Positions 22,801 through 35,900 of a stretch of 62,000 nt of DNA are shown here, one piece after another. Position 1 is the stretch's first letter, and each line of letters opens with the position of its first letter. The stretch is taken from positions 28,322,379 to 28,384,378 of the forward strand of contig NC_049981.1 of the NCBI RefSeq assembly GCF_000003815.2, given 5' to 3'. The translations under genes and the position numbers were made by a program. Source of the stretch: Branchiostoma floridae. Its lineage: Eukaryota; Chordata; Leptocardii; Amphioxiformes; Branchiostomatidae. The notes below the pieces were generated by a model, which worked only from the letters and a program-made list of their open reading frames with translations, did no database searches and was not told the origin of the DNA.

Positions 22801-25800
22801 CCCCTGGATGTTTGTATATGGAAAACCAAAGTGGACCATGAATAATATTGAGGGGACCATGTTTCTCTCTATGGGAGTATTGTATGCTGTTTCTCTATTC
22901 TGTGTGTATTACAGCTTGCGACTAGAGAAGGCCACAACGGTCACCATTCTACGCAATGTGAACATAGTCTTCTCCTTTATCATTCAGTATGACTTCTTAG
23001 ACATTGTGCCAACAGTTTTTGAGATTGTTGGCTCGGTACTGGTGATGGTGAGTACTACTGTTGTGACAGTGTACAGCTGGTACAGAAACTGGAATGAAAG
23101 AGTAGCCAAGAAGCTAAGGAATTACCTGAGCCTTGAGGAGGAGGAGCAGGATCAGAAATGAATTGAGTAAGATTTCTGTTACTTTCAAAAAAACATGTCA
23201 GACACAAGCATCAATAATATTATTATATATTATCTAACTATCATTTCTTGACAATCTCTTTTTAGTTAAGAGTGTTAGAAAATTACTAGTATATTGCAAC
23301 TTTTGCTCAATCTGTTTTGATATGTCCTGGACAAAATAGATCAGTTTCATGATTATAAAATGGTGCAATAGAGCTGTCAACCATTTATTTTTATGAAATA
23401 TGAAGCTCATAGAATCAAACACTGTGTGTTGTAATATTTTGTTTCATTCTAGTAATTTATCTTTTACTTCTGAATTGTTTATACATTATTCTCCAATGTA
23501 TTCTTTACACAAGCAAAATTCATTGTGTGTTATTAATATGATGCAGGTCTTTGGTAATTTTTTAATATACAAAGTTGAATCAATGTTCTGTTGTCCCGAA
23601 TACTCAGATGTGCAAATAACTTATGTAAGGTATCTTTAGTTTTTACTTGTGACAGGGTATTGTAAGGATTTTATGAAACTCAAATCATTCACAGTACATT
23701 ATCAGGCTGTATTCTTCATTTCATAGAATCAAAATCATGACCATTGTACATTGTGTTCAGTGTTGTAAAACTACTGGTTTGTTTGTCTAGACTCATGTAG
23801 TGTTAGTCAATAATAGCACATAACAAGGCAGCAATTTTTCTCCCTGTTTCAGTCACCTTTGATGTCTTTGTATTAACGTCTACATGCCCAGCATAATAAA
23901 GATATCGCATGCATCAAACCACATAGCTCTCTCCTTGTATTCTCTCTGTATATGAATAGGACCAGCTCCGATCGCGATCTCTCCTAGGAGAATCAACGAT
24001 TGTACTGGATCGTGATCTCTACTGTGACATATACATCTATCAAATTAGTGCCTAGTCAATAGTGGCACATTACGGGGCAACAAGTTTCCTCTTTGTTTCA
24101 GTGGCAGGGTATGTACACTTGTAATAATGTGTTGTTGACCCTAAAATCCCCTTTTTAAAATGTGCTCAATGTACCTCCTCAAGCACCTGTATTTTATGCC
24201 CCTGTTAGAAAACAGGTGCAGCTCCATGTTTATCAGTGTAAGTAAAAGCAAAAGCTCCTGTGAAATGTGAAAATAATGGACAGTTGATGTATCAGTAACC
24301 TATATATTACAGACCAGGAAGTTAATTGACATTGATTATCAATGGTCTAGCCTACTTTGCGCAATTGTTGCACAATCTATACAGCAGACTAGTAGTATTT
24401 CCCCAGTGTGTAAGCAATGTGATCAGTATCAGCTAATTGTTGGAAGTCTTTACATAAGAATGTGGCATATTTGTTACCTGAATGGGTTCAGCCTAGGAGG
24501 CACCAGAAAACAATAGGAAACTCGACACTCTGCATCCCTGAATAGACAGATAATTTACATTTATTAACATATGTGAATGTAAGTTCATCTGTGACGGTAG
24601 TTAATATAATGATACGATTTTTAAGACTTTATATCCGTACACAAAAATAAAGCGCTTACCAACAAGCTTTCGATCAGTCCTCTGATCTTTCTCAAGTTGT
24701 AATGACCCAAGACCTAAGTCGCACTTCCGGAACGGAAGTGTGACGTCAGTAAAGGGTCAAAGGTGCTTGACAGTCGGTATCGGCCCGTCTCGGTTGAGGG
24801 AAGGTTGATGGGCTCTGATGTAAATGGCCTCTTTCACTCCCCTGAGAAAGTAATCCTGTTCGGAATCAAGTATCTCCACCTTGTCGAACTCCACCGAGTG
24901 TCCCGGAGATTCTATGTGGATGTGTTGTGCCACCTCCGATGTTTTGACTGAGCTGGGCCGTCTATGCTCTAGAAACCTTATTAACATATGATTAGTATCA
25001 GCCTGATCTTCTAGAGACTTCTTACTAAGATGTTTATTACTATTTACATGAAAACTAGAAAACACAATCCAAATTTGAGCAAATACTGAAATAGATCATT
25101 TATATTCATTAACAAATTATTAATATTATCCCATTCTTTTGGAGGCTTCTCACAAGTAGTTCTATTTGATAGGTAGGAAAATTGAATGTGCGTCTAAAAC
25201 CCACTATGTCCAGTAGTCTAATCCATGTCCCAACTATGGTAGATTTTTCTTTGTTTTGCAAGATAAGTACCGCAAGGCTTTGATTGTGACTAGCCAATCA
25301 GACTCAAGAAATGAGCAGGATTTCTGTCACGTCAGTAGTACCTGTCAGGGCTCAGTTATCTCTGATTGGCCAAGCATTACCAGTGACATACAATATAAAT
25401 GCATTTTAATTATTTAAGTTTCCGGGGATTTAATTTCGCGGTAGCGGGAAAAATGACTTTTCGCGGTGGTTTTAATTTCGCGGTAACACCATAGACTGCA
25501 GTCTAATACCATGATAGAAAAATGTTCACGGTGGTTTTAAGTTCGCGGTAAAGTGGTCACCGCGAAAACCGCGAACATTAATCCACCGCGAACATCTCTG
25601 CATTTACAGTACCATGTAGATCATTCCATTCTGCCATGGGGTAGGACAGTCCTCAGGGTCCTCTCCAAAGACACATTTTCCTGCAGTTGTTCTGCTGGAC
25701 TGCATTTTTGTATATGCCAACCAAGCTAAATAGTCTGTTTTATGTTGTACATCTTTCTATGGGAAAATGCCTACATGTATTATGATGGTAGTACTGGTAG

Positions 25801-28800
25801 CTGGTAGTACTTCACTGAATGCATCTCGCACAGCACGCAGCAAAGAGACCTTTGGCTTGCAAGCAATATAACAAAGCTTCAAAATGCACTGATACTACTA
25901 TCAATGGTCTTAATCTAGGTCATGGTTTTCTTAGTTTTACCACATGTCTTGAGTCTACATTTATGGCATAGTGCTAGGATGTTGGACTGAAGATCTAACA
26001 TAAGGGTCCTGAATCAGGACCCGAAAGGACTCCAATGACAAAGACAACAGACAAATTTGAAAGTACATTTACAATGTGCTGAAAATAGATTATTGACTGT
26101 GTGATCTGACAGTGCTTCAAGTTTTTGAAAATTGTTCTAATAATTATTGCAGTCATGTTTCCTAAAAGATCAGTATGGTTTATCCTTCTCTTTCAGGAAA
26201 TTGTTGACTGTATGACAGCCCAGTCTCTGCCTTCCACCCTGGTCAAGTGTCTCTACCTGTTTTTTGACCTTCCACCTGTGACCCCTGACCCCCCGTTGTC
26301 ACCAGAAACAGAGGTCACAGGCAACGAGTCAGAGTTCACCCCATACGAGAGAAGAGTTTTGTTGCAAAAAGTATTTGTGCAGGTATTCAAAATCTTATTT
26401 TATTATTTTGTACTTTCTTGTATTGTCTCATCAGCTACGTTGACAACTGATATGTTAGAAGTTGGATCGAAAATAAGTTTAATACTTAGTACAAAGCAAC
26501 AAGAATATCATGGATATCCACATAGGTATGGGAGACTTTTGTACAGTATCCCAATGACAAATAAATCAAAGGTAAAGGAATATTCAATTTGGTTTTTCAA
26601 AAGGAAGCTCCAATATCCTAAATGTTGTACCAACCGAATAATTTTCAGCATTACTTGTTATTAACTTGACAGATGTATTGCCTTTGTCTTCCTCTTCTAC
26701 AGTTATTGGTAAGACTTTGCAGCCATGTGTCCCCAGCAGAGGAGCTAGCTCAGAAGGATGACTTGACACTGTTGTTCAGTGCTATCACAAGTTGGTGTCC
26801 ACCCCACAACGTCCCGTGGAGAAAGAGTGCTGCAGAAGTGCTCATGACCCTGTCCAGGCATGGCCTGAGTGATCCAGTGGTCAACTACATCCACTGTAAG
26901 TAGAGAGTTGCCAGAGGGAGTGGTTTTGTAATCTCCAAGCAGATCCATGGTGGCATAATATAGTATCAAACCCACCAGTGCCCGTTTGACTCCCTTTGGC
27001 CAGCTTTGATACTATCTTATGGCACCGTAGGATCTGCTTGGAGATTAGTGGTTTTGCACATGCATGCAAGTCTTTATTGCATTATACAATGTTATATGTT
27101 GTGCCCTTGGGAAAGGCACGCAACAAAACTTTTCACACTTTAATTAGGTGAACATTAGTACCTAGCTTTGGTTAGGGATGTCCCTCTCATATAAGTCTTG
27201 TTTGAGGAGAGACACACATCAAGCACATAAAAGAATCCACCATTCTTAAGCCAAATTCTTAAGACTCTACGTAATGTATCATTTGGCTTTCTGCAGACTT
27301 GGACATGTGTTGTGATAGTGTTCATCCATCTCAGTCAATGAAGACCTTGACTTTTCACCCTTGTAGGTCCGAGCGTGGCATATGAAAGAAGATAGTACAT
27401 GCTTATTGGATAGTCAAATATGCCCTGTATAGTACAAGTTGTTAGAAAAGATTGTGTGTTTTCAGGGCTCGAAATTCATTTTTGAGATTAGGTGCACTGG
27501 TGCACCCAGCTTAAAAAATTGGGTGCACCAAAACTTTCTTGGGTGCACACTTAAATTTAAGTAGAATGTCAGAAAAACCTGATAACAAAACATAGGTACA
27601 TGCTATCAAATTCTTAAACAAGTACCATGACAGACATTTTTATTATCTTTCTAACCCTTAGATGTCAAGAATATGATGTTTACTAGTACACTTTGATATC
27701 TTTACATACATAAACCCAAGAAAATATTTGGGTGCACCCTGTGCACCCACAGAAAATACTTGGGTGCACAGCTCCAATTTTGGGTGCACCTGGGTGCACA
27801 TGCACCCTGTATTTCGAGCCCTGGATTTGAACGTGCCTGCTCTTCTCTTGACAGCCAAACAGTGTGTAGCCCTGTGTGTGGACAACATGCAGCGTAGTCA
27901 GGAGTTGTCGCCGCTGGAAATCGTGGAGATGTTTGTCACGGTTTTCTGCTTCCTGAAGGACTCCAGCGAGGTGTCGCAGACTCTTCTGGACGACTTCAGA
28001 TCCTCACAGGGGTACAACTTTCTGGCAGACTTCCTCCTGAGGTATGGCAAACATGGGCAGGGATAAACAAGTCCACTAGCCCTATTGTCCAGGGCAAGTG
28101 AAAGTGCTGTTCGGGCAAGTGCATGTCCTACCCCACTTGTCCGATCGGGCAAGTAAGATTTTTCCATTGATTTTAGTGCAATTTTGATATACTTGTTACT
28201 TTTTACAGTCATGACATCAAGCAATTGTCTACAGAGAATTCCATTGCTGGAAGTGAAAATGCATATACTAGTAACAGTGACATTTGAATTTTGGGCAAGT
28301 GAAAAATTGGTTTGGGCAAGTACATTTTTTATGTGCTTGCCGGATAGGACAAGTGGATTTTAGAAAACTTGTTCAACCCTGATGGGTCTGTTTGTTTGCT
28401 TGTACATTTTTTCTTCATATGGTCAAAACTACCCGAGTACCCCACTCAGGGGACTGATGAAATCTGATTTATGTGAACAAGTGGTCACTGTAGACAGGAG
28501 TAATGCTTATTTCAGTTTTTTTTTTGGAAAACAATATTGGAGAGACCAGCAATAAGTGGTCACATTGGCCAGGTGGTCCTTATGTGGAGGTGGTTCCTTA
28601 CCTTTTTTGTTGGAAGCTACCAAATGATTGGCTTTCAGGCTACTGTCATAGATTTTAAAGGGGAAAAATCAAAACAACTTACAAGTGTATGTCAAAATGT
28701 AGAGACAATGTTTGATACATGCTCTCAAAATTAATATCAATGATTACACTGCTGGCTGCCGCATTGAGGGTTTGTATGTCATTTGAAAGGCCATTGTTTT

Positions 28801-29983
28801 TTCTTCATCATAGTAATTTATTTTGCTGTAGACTTGAACAGACGACCCAGGAAGAAGCACGAGAGGCTCTGCGTAACCTGGTTCTCCTGGTGTCCTCGCT
28901 GTCCATGTGTGGCTATCTGGAGCTGAAGCCCAGCACTGCCAACAGTGGGGCTCCCTTCCAGCAGCCTGGCTTCACTGTACCACAGCCTACAGGACAAGGT
29001 ACCCTCAGGTTTCCAATTAAAGTACCCACAAGAGTTAGAGTACCCCAGCATACCTTCAAAATGGAGGAAAGGTTTGGAGTAAAAATACTGTATGCTCACC
29101 AAAATTAACAAATTCACAGTAAACAGTGTCTATATGAGATGTCCATCCTTCCTGTCCGTTCTTCCTGTCCTGTCATACATAATCATGGTACTGCTTGTAC
29201 AATGTACATTTTGGGGTAGTACCGTATTTAAATTTGCCGTAGAATTTTTCATTCATTAAAAATGTCAATCCTTCACCAAAATTTGATTTTATTTCAAATA
29301 TGCAAATGACTGTTTTAAAATGAATTAATTTCTGTTAATTCAAAACTTTGATGAAGCAATCTCAAAATTATCATCATGTTGATCCTTTATAAAGTAAAAG
29401 AGCCTTTTAGAAGCGTATATATAGCATTGATTCAGAAGGTCTTATCTTGAATACAGCATACATACTGTAAATGCAAGTTCGCGGGGATTTGATTTTACGG
29501 TAGCGGGAAAATGGACTTTTCGTGGTGGTTTTAATTTTGTGGTAGCACCATGCACTGTAGTCTCTTACTGTTATGGAAAAATGTTTGCGGTGGTTTTAAA
29601 TTCGCGGTGAAGCAGCCGCCGCGAAAAACCGCGAACATTAATCCACCGCGAACATTTCTGCTTTTACAGTACTTAGAACTTGTCTGTATTGTTGACAGCA
29701 AAGCTAAGTGAAGAGCTACCAGATACATTATAACACCAGCATTATCGACTTATTTTGTTATCAATGTGTAAATTCCCCAGGTGTGAGTGTAAGGAACATC
29801 CAAGCTTTCCAGGTGCTCCAGACAGTTTTCTTGAAGGCCACCTCCTTACATCTGCTCAACACTGTCCTGGATGTGGTGTACAGCATATACCAGTCTGACA
29901 ATGCCAACTACTTCATTCTGGAACCACAGAACACACTCTCACAGTTTGCAGAGAAATTGTACCTTAAACAGCCAGAAATACAG
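16843..29983 (+). CDS. WDFY3: WDFY3 exons 1-8: N-terminal helical-repeat region, residues 1-452
   Basis: Coding parts: 16843-17028 (5' UTR from 16801), 19987-20110, 20550-20659, 26197-26382, 26703-26895, 27855-28041, 28832-28998 and 29781-29983. The protein is leucine-rich and helical, like the armadillo-type solenoid expected here. Landmarks are LVKCLYLFFDLP (exon 4), AEELAQKDDLTLLFSAITSW (exon 5), LSPLEIVEMF (exon 6) and NYFILEPQ (exon 8). The exon 1 donor is multiplied by a 39-bp array. Exon 6 lies between two MITEs (31 bp upstream, 16 bp downstream). The exon 8 donor lies inside the target duplication of a Penelope-like element. The third coding intron hosts an SLC35G-like gene. Confidence 0.95.
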
Positions 29984-32900
29984 GTGTGTTGTCTGAATAA
30001 AGAGACTCTTTTTACACAACCAGTGCTTTATTCTCACCGACGTTTCGGTGACCGTCTGTCACCTTCTTCAGGGCAATTCTGACTGGTTCACATTGTACTG
30101 CAGGACAGATGTCGCTGCTCACAGTTCAGATGCGGTCACAAAACGAAAAAATATTTACATATGTATATACAGACAGCTTTATGCACATAATTACATCAAA
30201 CGCAGACTCCTGAATGACACTGAACTGAACAAGAGGACCAACCTGGGAGTGGATGACATCATGGTACTTCTGGCGTTCATCGTGACAACAACCTACTTCA
30301 GTTTCAGAGGAGTCATCTATCAGCAGAAGTTCGGGACTGCCATGGGAAGCCCAGTATCACCTGTGTTGGCCAACCTTTTCATGGAGTGGCTAGAGCAGCA
30401 AGCCATAGCCACAGCACCTGTCAACTGCAAGCCAAAGTTGTGGAAGCGGTATGTGGACGACGTGCTAGAACTGTTAAAGAAGGGAACTCAACAAGAACTG
30501 ACTGACCACCTTAACACTATTGACACTACAGGCAACATCAAATTCACCCATGAAGCAGAAGAGAACAACACCATGCCATTCCTGGACACTTTACTGGTAA
30601 AGAAGGATGACGGCACTGTGAAACTGCTGGTATACAGAAAGAAGACACACACAGATCAGTATCTCAACTTCAACTCACACCACCCCCTCCACCAGAAGCT
30701 GGGAGTCATCCGTACACTGATGGACAGGTGCAAGGCAGTCGTCACGGAAGAACCAGACAGACAGCTGGAGATGCAACACATTCAGTCTGCCCTTGCTCGG
30801 TGTGGCTACCCGGACTGGACATTCAGACAAGTCCAACAACAGAGCAATAGAACCAAGCAGAAGAAAGACAAGAAGAAACGAGAGGAAACGTCGAAAGGAA
30901 GGGTGACCTTACCATACATCAAAGGCATCACTGAACCTCTTGAGAGAATATTCAGGAAACACAACATTGCTACAGCAGTCAAGCCGAAAACCACACTGAG
31001 AAACCTTCTGGTACACCCAAAAGACAAACTGCAAGACACTGTGAAGACAGACTGTATATATCGGATACCATGCATGAGCTGCGACCAAGTCTACATTGGG
31101 GAGACAGGGAGAACATTTGGATGCAGACTAGCAGAACACAGGAAAGAGGCAGAGAACATCAAGGGGGGACGGTACACTAGATCGCAAAAGAAGGAAGCTG
31201 AGAAAGAAGAGAACAAATCAGCAGTGACAGACCACATCATGAGAAATAACTGTGTCATAGACTGGGACGGGGCCAAGGTGATTGACAGAGAGGACCACAG
31301 ATGCACCCGCTGGATAAAGGAGGCTGTATGGATAAGGAAGTCGTCTCCTGTCATGAACCGAGATGAGGGGGGGTACAGACTCAGCCACGTGTGGGACAAT
31401 ATTCTTAAGAAGTAGAAAAAAACTTACATTAATTCATCGTTAATTGACAACTGATTGCGTTATGGATGTATTACACTCCTTTACGTTTGGGACGCATTGT
31501 AATATGTGCATAAGCTGTCTGTATATACATATGTAAATGTTTTTTCGTTTTGTGACCGCATCTGAACTGTGAGCAGCGACATCTGTCCTGCAGTACAATG
31601 TGAACCAGTCAGAATTGCCCTGAAGAAGGTGACAGACGGTCACCGAAACGTCGGTGAGAATAAAGCACTGGTTGTGTAAAAAGAGTCTCTTTATTCAGTG
31701 ACGTACCAACCTGATGAAACTGTTCACGGAGGTGTGTTGTCTGCTTAGATTGTATTGTATCATATTCAAATTGTATTATCAATTTGTATTTTGAAGGTCG
31801 TAGTAAATGCAGTTTCTGAATGGTATTTTTGAAGTAGTTTTTAACAAGGAGCATTTGAAATTGCCAGACACATTCAAGACATTTTTTTAAACAAACAGCT
31901 ATCACACTGAAATTACATATAATTATATTGATCTTATTTCTTGTAGTGTTCTGTTTTAAAGTATTCATTTGCCATGTTTGGTGTAACTCATCACAATTTT
32001 TTCTTCATGATCCACAGCTGAAGTTCTTTGAGATTATAGAGTTCATCGTGTTCAACTTAAACTATGTGCCCTGCAAGGAGCTGATCAGCCTTAGTATTCT
32101 CATTAAGTCCAACAAGTAAGTATACATACAGTTATTGATCAACCTTAGTATTCTCATTAAGCCCATTGCGTAAAGATGCTGATCAGATGTAGTATTATTA
32201 TTAAGTCTTATAAGTAAATATTACGGATACTGATCAATCTTACTATTCTCATTGAATGTCTACAAGCACATTCACATGTATTTACCCCTTGTGAGAAAAC
32301 AACAAAAATGAACCCAACAGTTATAAGATTTTTTGGCTCAGCATAAAACATCAGACATTGATCTGTGAATACTGTCATCAGGTTGGTAAGTTAATGGATG
32401 AAGTTGCACTACAGATAGATGTCACTTCTGCAGTCTGGGACCACATTTGTCACACTGTAGACTCAACACCTGGCTGCAGTACAAATTTAGTAGAACCAGT
32501 CAGTATTTCCCTGAGGAGGGTGACAGGCAGTCATCATCAAAATATTTTCTTGGTAAAAACACTTTCTTATCTTTAAGACTTTAATGTTAAAATGTAATTT
32601 TTTTTCTTTTCTTCACACCCTTTAGCTCAATAGATAGCAGCATTACAGCCATGCAGAGTCTGCTGAAAATTCAGGCACACAGCACCATCTACAAAGACGT
32701 GTACAGAGAGGTGGGCCTGCTGGATGCCATGGTGTCCATACTGAACAGATATGCAGGCATGCTGAAGGAGCGCATGGGGCAGCCTGTAGAAGAAGGTAAC
32801 TTTTGTTGGAACATACAAGGTCATGTGTCTCACAATTTTTTGAACATATTAAGCTTTTTTGAAACCCAAATATCTGGATCTTCTATCTTTTAATGTAGAA

Positions 32901-35900
32901 TTGGAATTGCAACTAGTTAGCATGCAAAAAGTTTTTTTGCAAACTGCTTTACGCAATGGTATATTGGTCAAGTTGAAAAGTTTCTTGGATTAGACGAAAT
33001 CCTTAAAAGTTGGACATTAGAAACACCTAATATACAGCTAGAATTTTACCTGCAGCATTTTGCATATGCATGTTGTATTTCAAGCTCTGTTTAATATGAT
33101 TTTCAGTGTTTGTTCTAAAATTATGAAGTTATTTTCTCCTCAGGTCAATCCATCCAGCCAGTCCAGGTCCCAGAGGAAGAGGAGCGGCTAGCGTTTCTTG
33201 TCATGGACACTCTCGTCCTGGTCCTGAAGAACAACTCCACCAACGCCGGGGTCTTCAGAGAATGTGGAGGTGCCCGCTGCGCGCACAACTTGGTGCCGTA
33301 CATGCAGTGTCGTCAGCAGGCACTAGCGCTGGTGCAGCAGCTAGTCCTGTCCAGTGGGGGAGATGATGATATGGGGACCATACTGGGCCTGATGCACACG
33401 GCCCCGCCCTCAGAACTACAACTCAAGGCGGATATTCTCAGGGTAAGTGGTGGGCTGCATATTTATTTTTCTCGGCCACAAGAATACTGATCATTTATAG
33501 CCAGAAATATGGAAGGCATAATAATTATGATAACATTGAGGTCAATGTAGAACTTTCCATTTTCAATTTGTTCTTTTTCCTGTATGTACGTCATGAGTTA
33601 ATATGCATTCAGGCATTGATATTTCAAACTCAAAATAACCATGTGGCACCTACATAGTGTTTCCCTAATTTTTAACAATGTAACCAAAAGGAATTTTACA
33701 TCAATGTTTGATCATTTACATGTGTTTCTAGGTACTAAGATTGTTTTACTTACTGCGTTTTTTTATTACTATTACTATTAGGCGTTACTGTTCGTACTGC
33801 GAGAGAATCACCGAACACGCACAGTTTTCCGGAAGGTGGGCGGATTTGTGTACGTCATGTCCGTGCTGGTTTCCATGGAGGGTTGCCTGGCACAACCACC
33901 TCTAGGGGAATGGGGAAAAGGTGAGGGTGCAGGAAATGTTCCGTTAAAGGATTGTTTGTAACATGTGTAACTTGCTAGTGCTGCCAAATCTGTTGAAGAA
34001 TAAACCATTCTTGATTGATTGATTGAATGCTACCACTTTGATGAAGGAAATTTTGTCTTTTCCAGTGGACCCCCTGTTGGTACAAAACCTCTTGCACACC
34101 GTTTTCCACACCCTCACTGCTGCCATGCGGCACGAGCCAGCCAACGCTAAATTCTTCTCCACTGAAGTCGGGTACTCCAGTCTTGCCGAAGCCATCAGAT
34201 TACTGGGTTGTTTCTCCCCTACCACTGAACTCCCAAGGGAGTATGTCGACCCCTCTACTGGGAGACAACTCACACCAAGTGAAAGACAGCCATTCAGTCG
34301 CTCTTTCAATGATGAGGATGAACTCTTATTGGCTGTTGTTCCCCAAAGATTACTCTCAGCCTACGGCATGTTCCGCCATCTTTACCTGATGGCGATAGAT
34401 TCGTATGACAGTCGAGCACCCCCGTCCAGACCGACGTCGCCAAGTGTCGTTGCGACGTCACCAGTACACAAGAGACCAACCAGATCAGCCCCTCCCTCTC
34501 CGCTGCACCGACAGGTTCCAACGACACCTCACAGGTCCCAACACTCTCAGGTACAAAAGGCTCCATAGCTCACAGGCACAATGAAAGAATACATGTAGTT
34601 CACTCATACAAGCCTCTGGTTTATTACATGTAATACGTTTTTGTATGCTTTCATTTCAACAAAAGCTTGAATTCATTGCTCCATACAATGTAGCTCACAG
34701 AATAGTTCTCTCTTTTGTAGGGTTACTTGATTATGTGTTATTAATGCTTGCATTTCATACAGGGTTTGAAATCGTGATTGTGCTGGTATGAAGTATGCAT
34801 ACTTGATGTATACACCATGTACTTGTTCAGCACTGGAAAAATCCAGTACTGTATTTTCATTGTCATATATTACCTTCCATGGACTGTAAGCTCTACCTTA
34901 TTTCTTCAAATTCTCTATGCTTTGCATTTCTGAAATGCTTTTATTCTCATTAGATGTTTAAAATTTTCGCTTTAATCATAAAACTAAAACACCAAAATCT
35001 TATTTGCCTGTTTTACCTACATGTACAGTACAATCTGCGGACCCAGTCCCCCCAGCATGGTGTATACGGCCGGGAACAGCCCAACATTGTACATGCTGGC
35101 GCCATCCTTGCCATGGTGGACCTCATCCCTTCCATCACCTCAGAGGAACATGCACAGGTTAGAAACGTTTGCTTTGCATGCCTTGGTCATGTGATGATGA
35201 TCATGTGATGATCATTTGATGTACCACAACAGATCACATGACTCTATTCTGTATCATGAATAGAGTCTATGTATGGGTTCTATGTCAATAATGTTGCTAA
35301 CACTTTTAACAGCCTGTAGACACTTTTGATCCTCAGCCTTAAGGTATTTTATCACTACCTATTAGTAAATAGGTTTTTAAAGGGCTCTTTAGCCTGTTAA
35401 GGTAGCCATTTGCCACCAAACTCACATTTGTTTTGGGGTTGAGGATATGTGATCAAATACTGCACAAGAATAAATAGATGAGTTTTACAGTTTAGTTCTT
35501 GCTAAGTGAAAGGAAAGATTTGTGTTAAGCCAGCAAATAGATGTAAACTTGTCTGTATGTTGTGTTTCCAGCTTGCCCTTGACCTACAGCTGCACATAGC
35601 AGATGTAATCCAGTGGTTGGTGAAGGTAGAAAGGAACCAGCAGGTGATGTGTAACTCTGGCCTGCCCTGCCACCTGCTGAAGGTCTGTAATATTGCCTTT
35701 GCCAAGGAGGAACACCTCCTGCACCAGCCTCTGCAGAGAACGTACGAGAGACTCGCCTCACAGGCGCTGGAGCCTATGGATCTCAGGTACTTCTTACTTT
35801 TGCCAAGAAGGTTAATGTTTTGAGGAGCGTTTGTGCATGTGTGTTTGTCTGTCTGTCAGCATGATAATTCAAGAATGCCTGTCTTGTTATTTGGTATGTG

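Larger units (their letters stand above)
23165..26196. other. Rest of WDFY3 coding intron 3: repeats, no further exon
   Basis: Contains the likely 3' UTR of the nested transporter gene (to about 23900), a minus-strand Penelope-like fragment (24640-25065) and a GC-word MITE (25394-25613). The remainder shows nothing I can assign. Confidence 0.65.
29996..31729 (+). mobile_element. Penelope-like retroelement with inverted ~198-bp terminal repeats
   Basis: The terminal repeats (29996-30194 and 31498-31695) are near-identical inverted copies. The body encodes a truncated reverse transcriptase and a GIY-YIG endonuclease. A 34-base tail follows the right repeat. The element is bounded by a perfect 14-bp direct repeat AGGTGTGTTGTCTG (29982-29995 and 31730-31743). 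The left copy of that repeat contains the last two bases of WDFY3 exon 8 and its GT donor. Each terminal repeat carries a hammerhead-type motif. Confidence 0.9.

Noticed and set aside
30048-30195. ORF start MTVCHLLQG for the Penelope protein
   Set aside because: This part lies in the terminal repeat, recurs in the mirror copy at 31440-31643 and resembles no RT sequence; it is only open frame.
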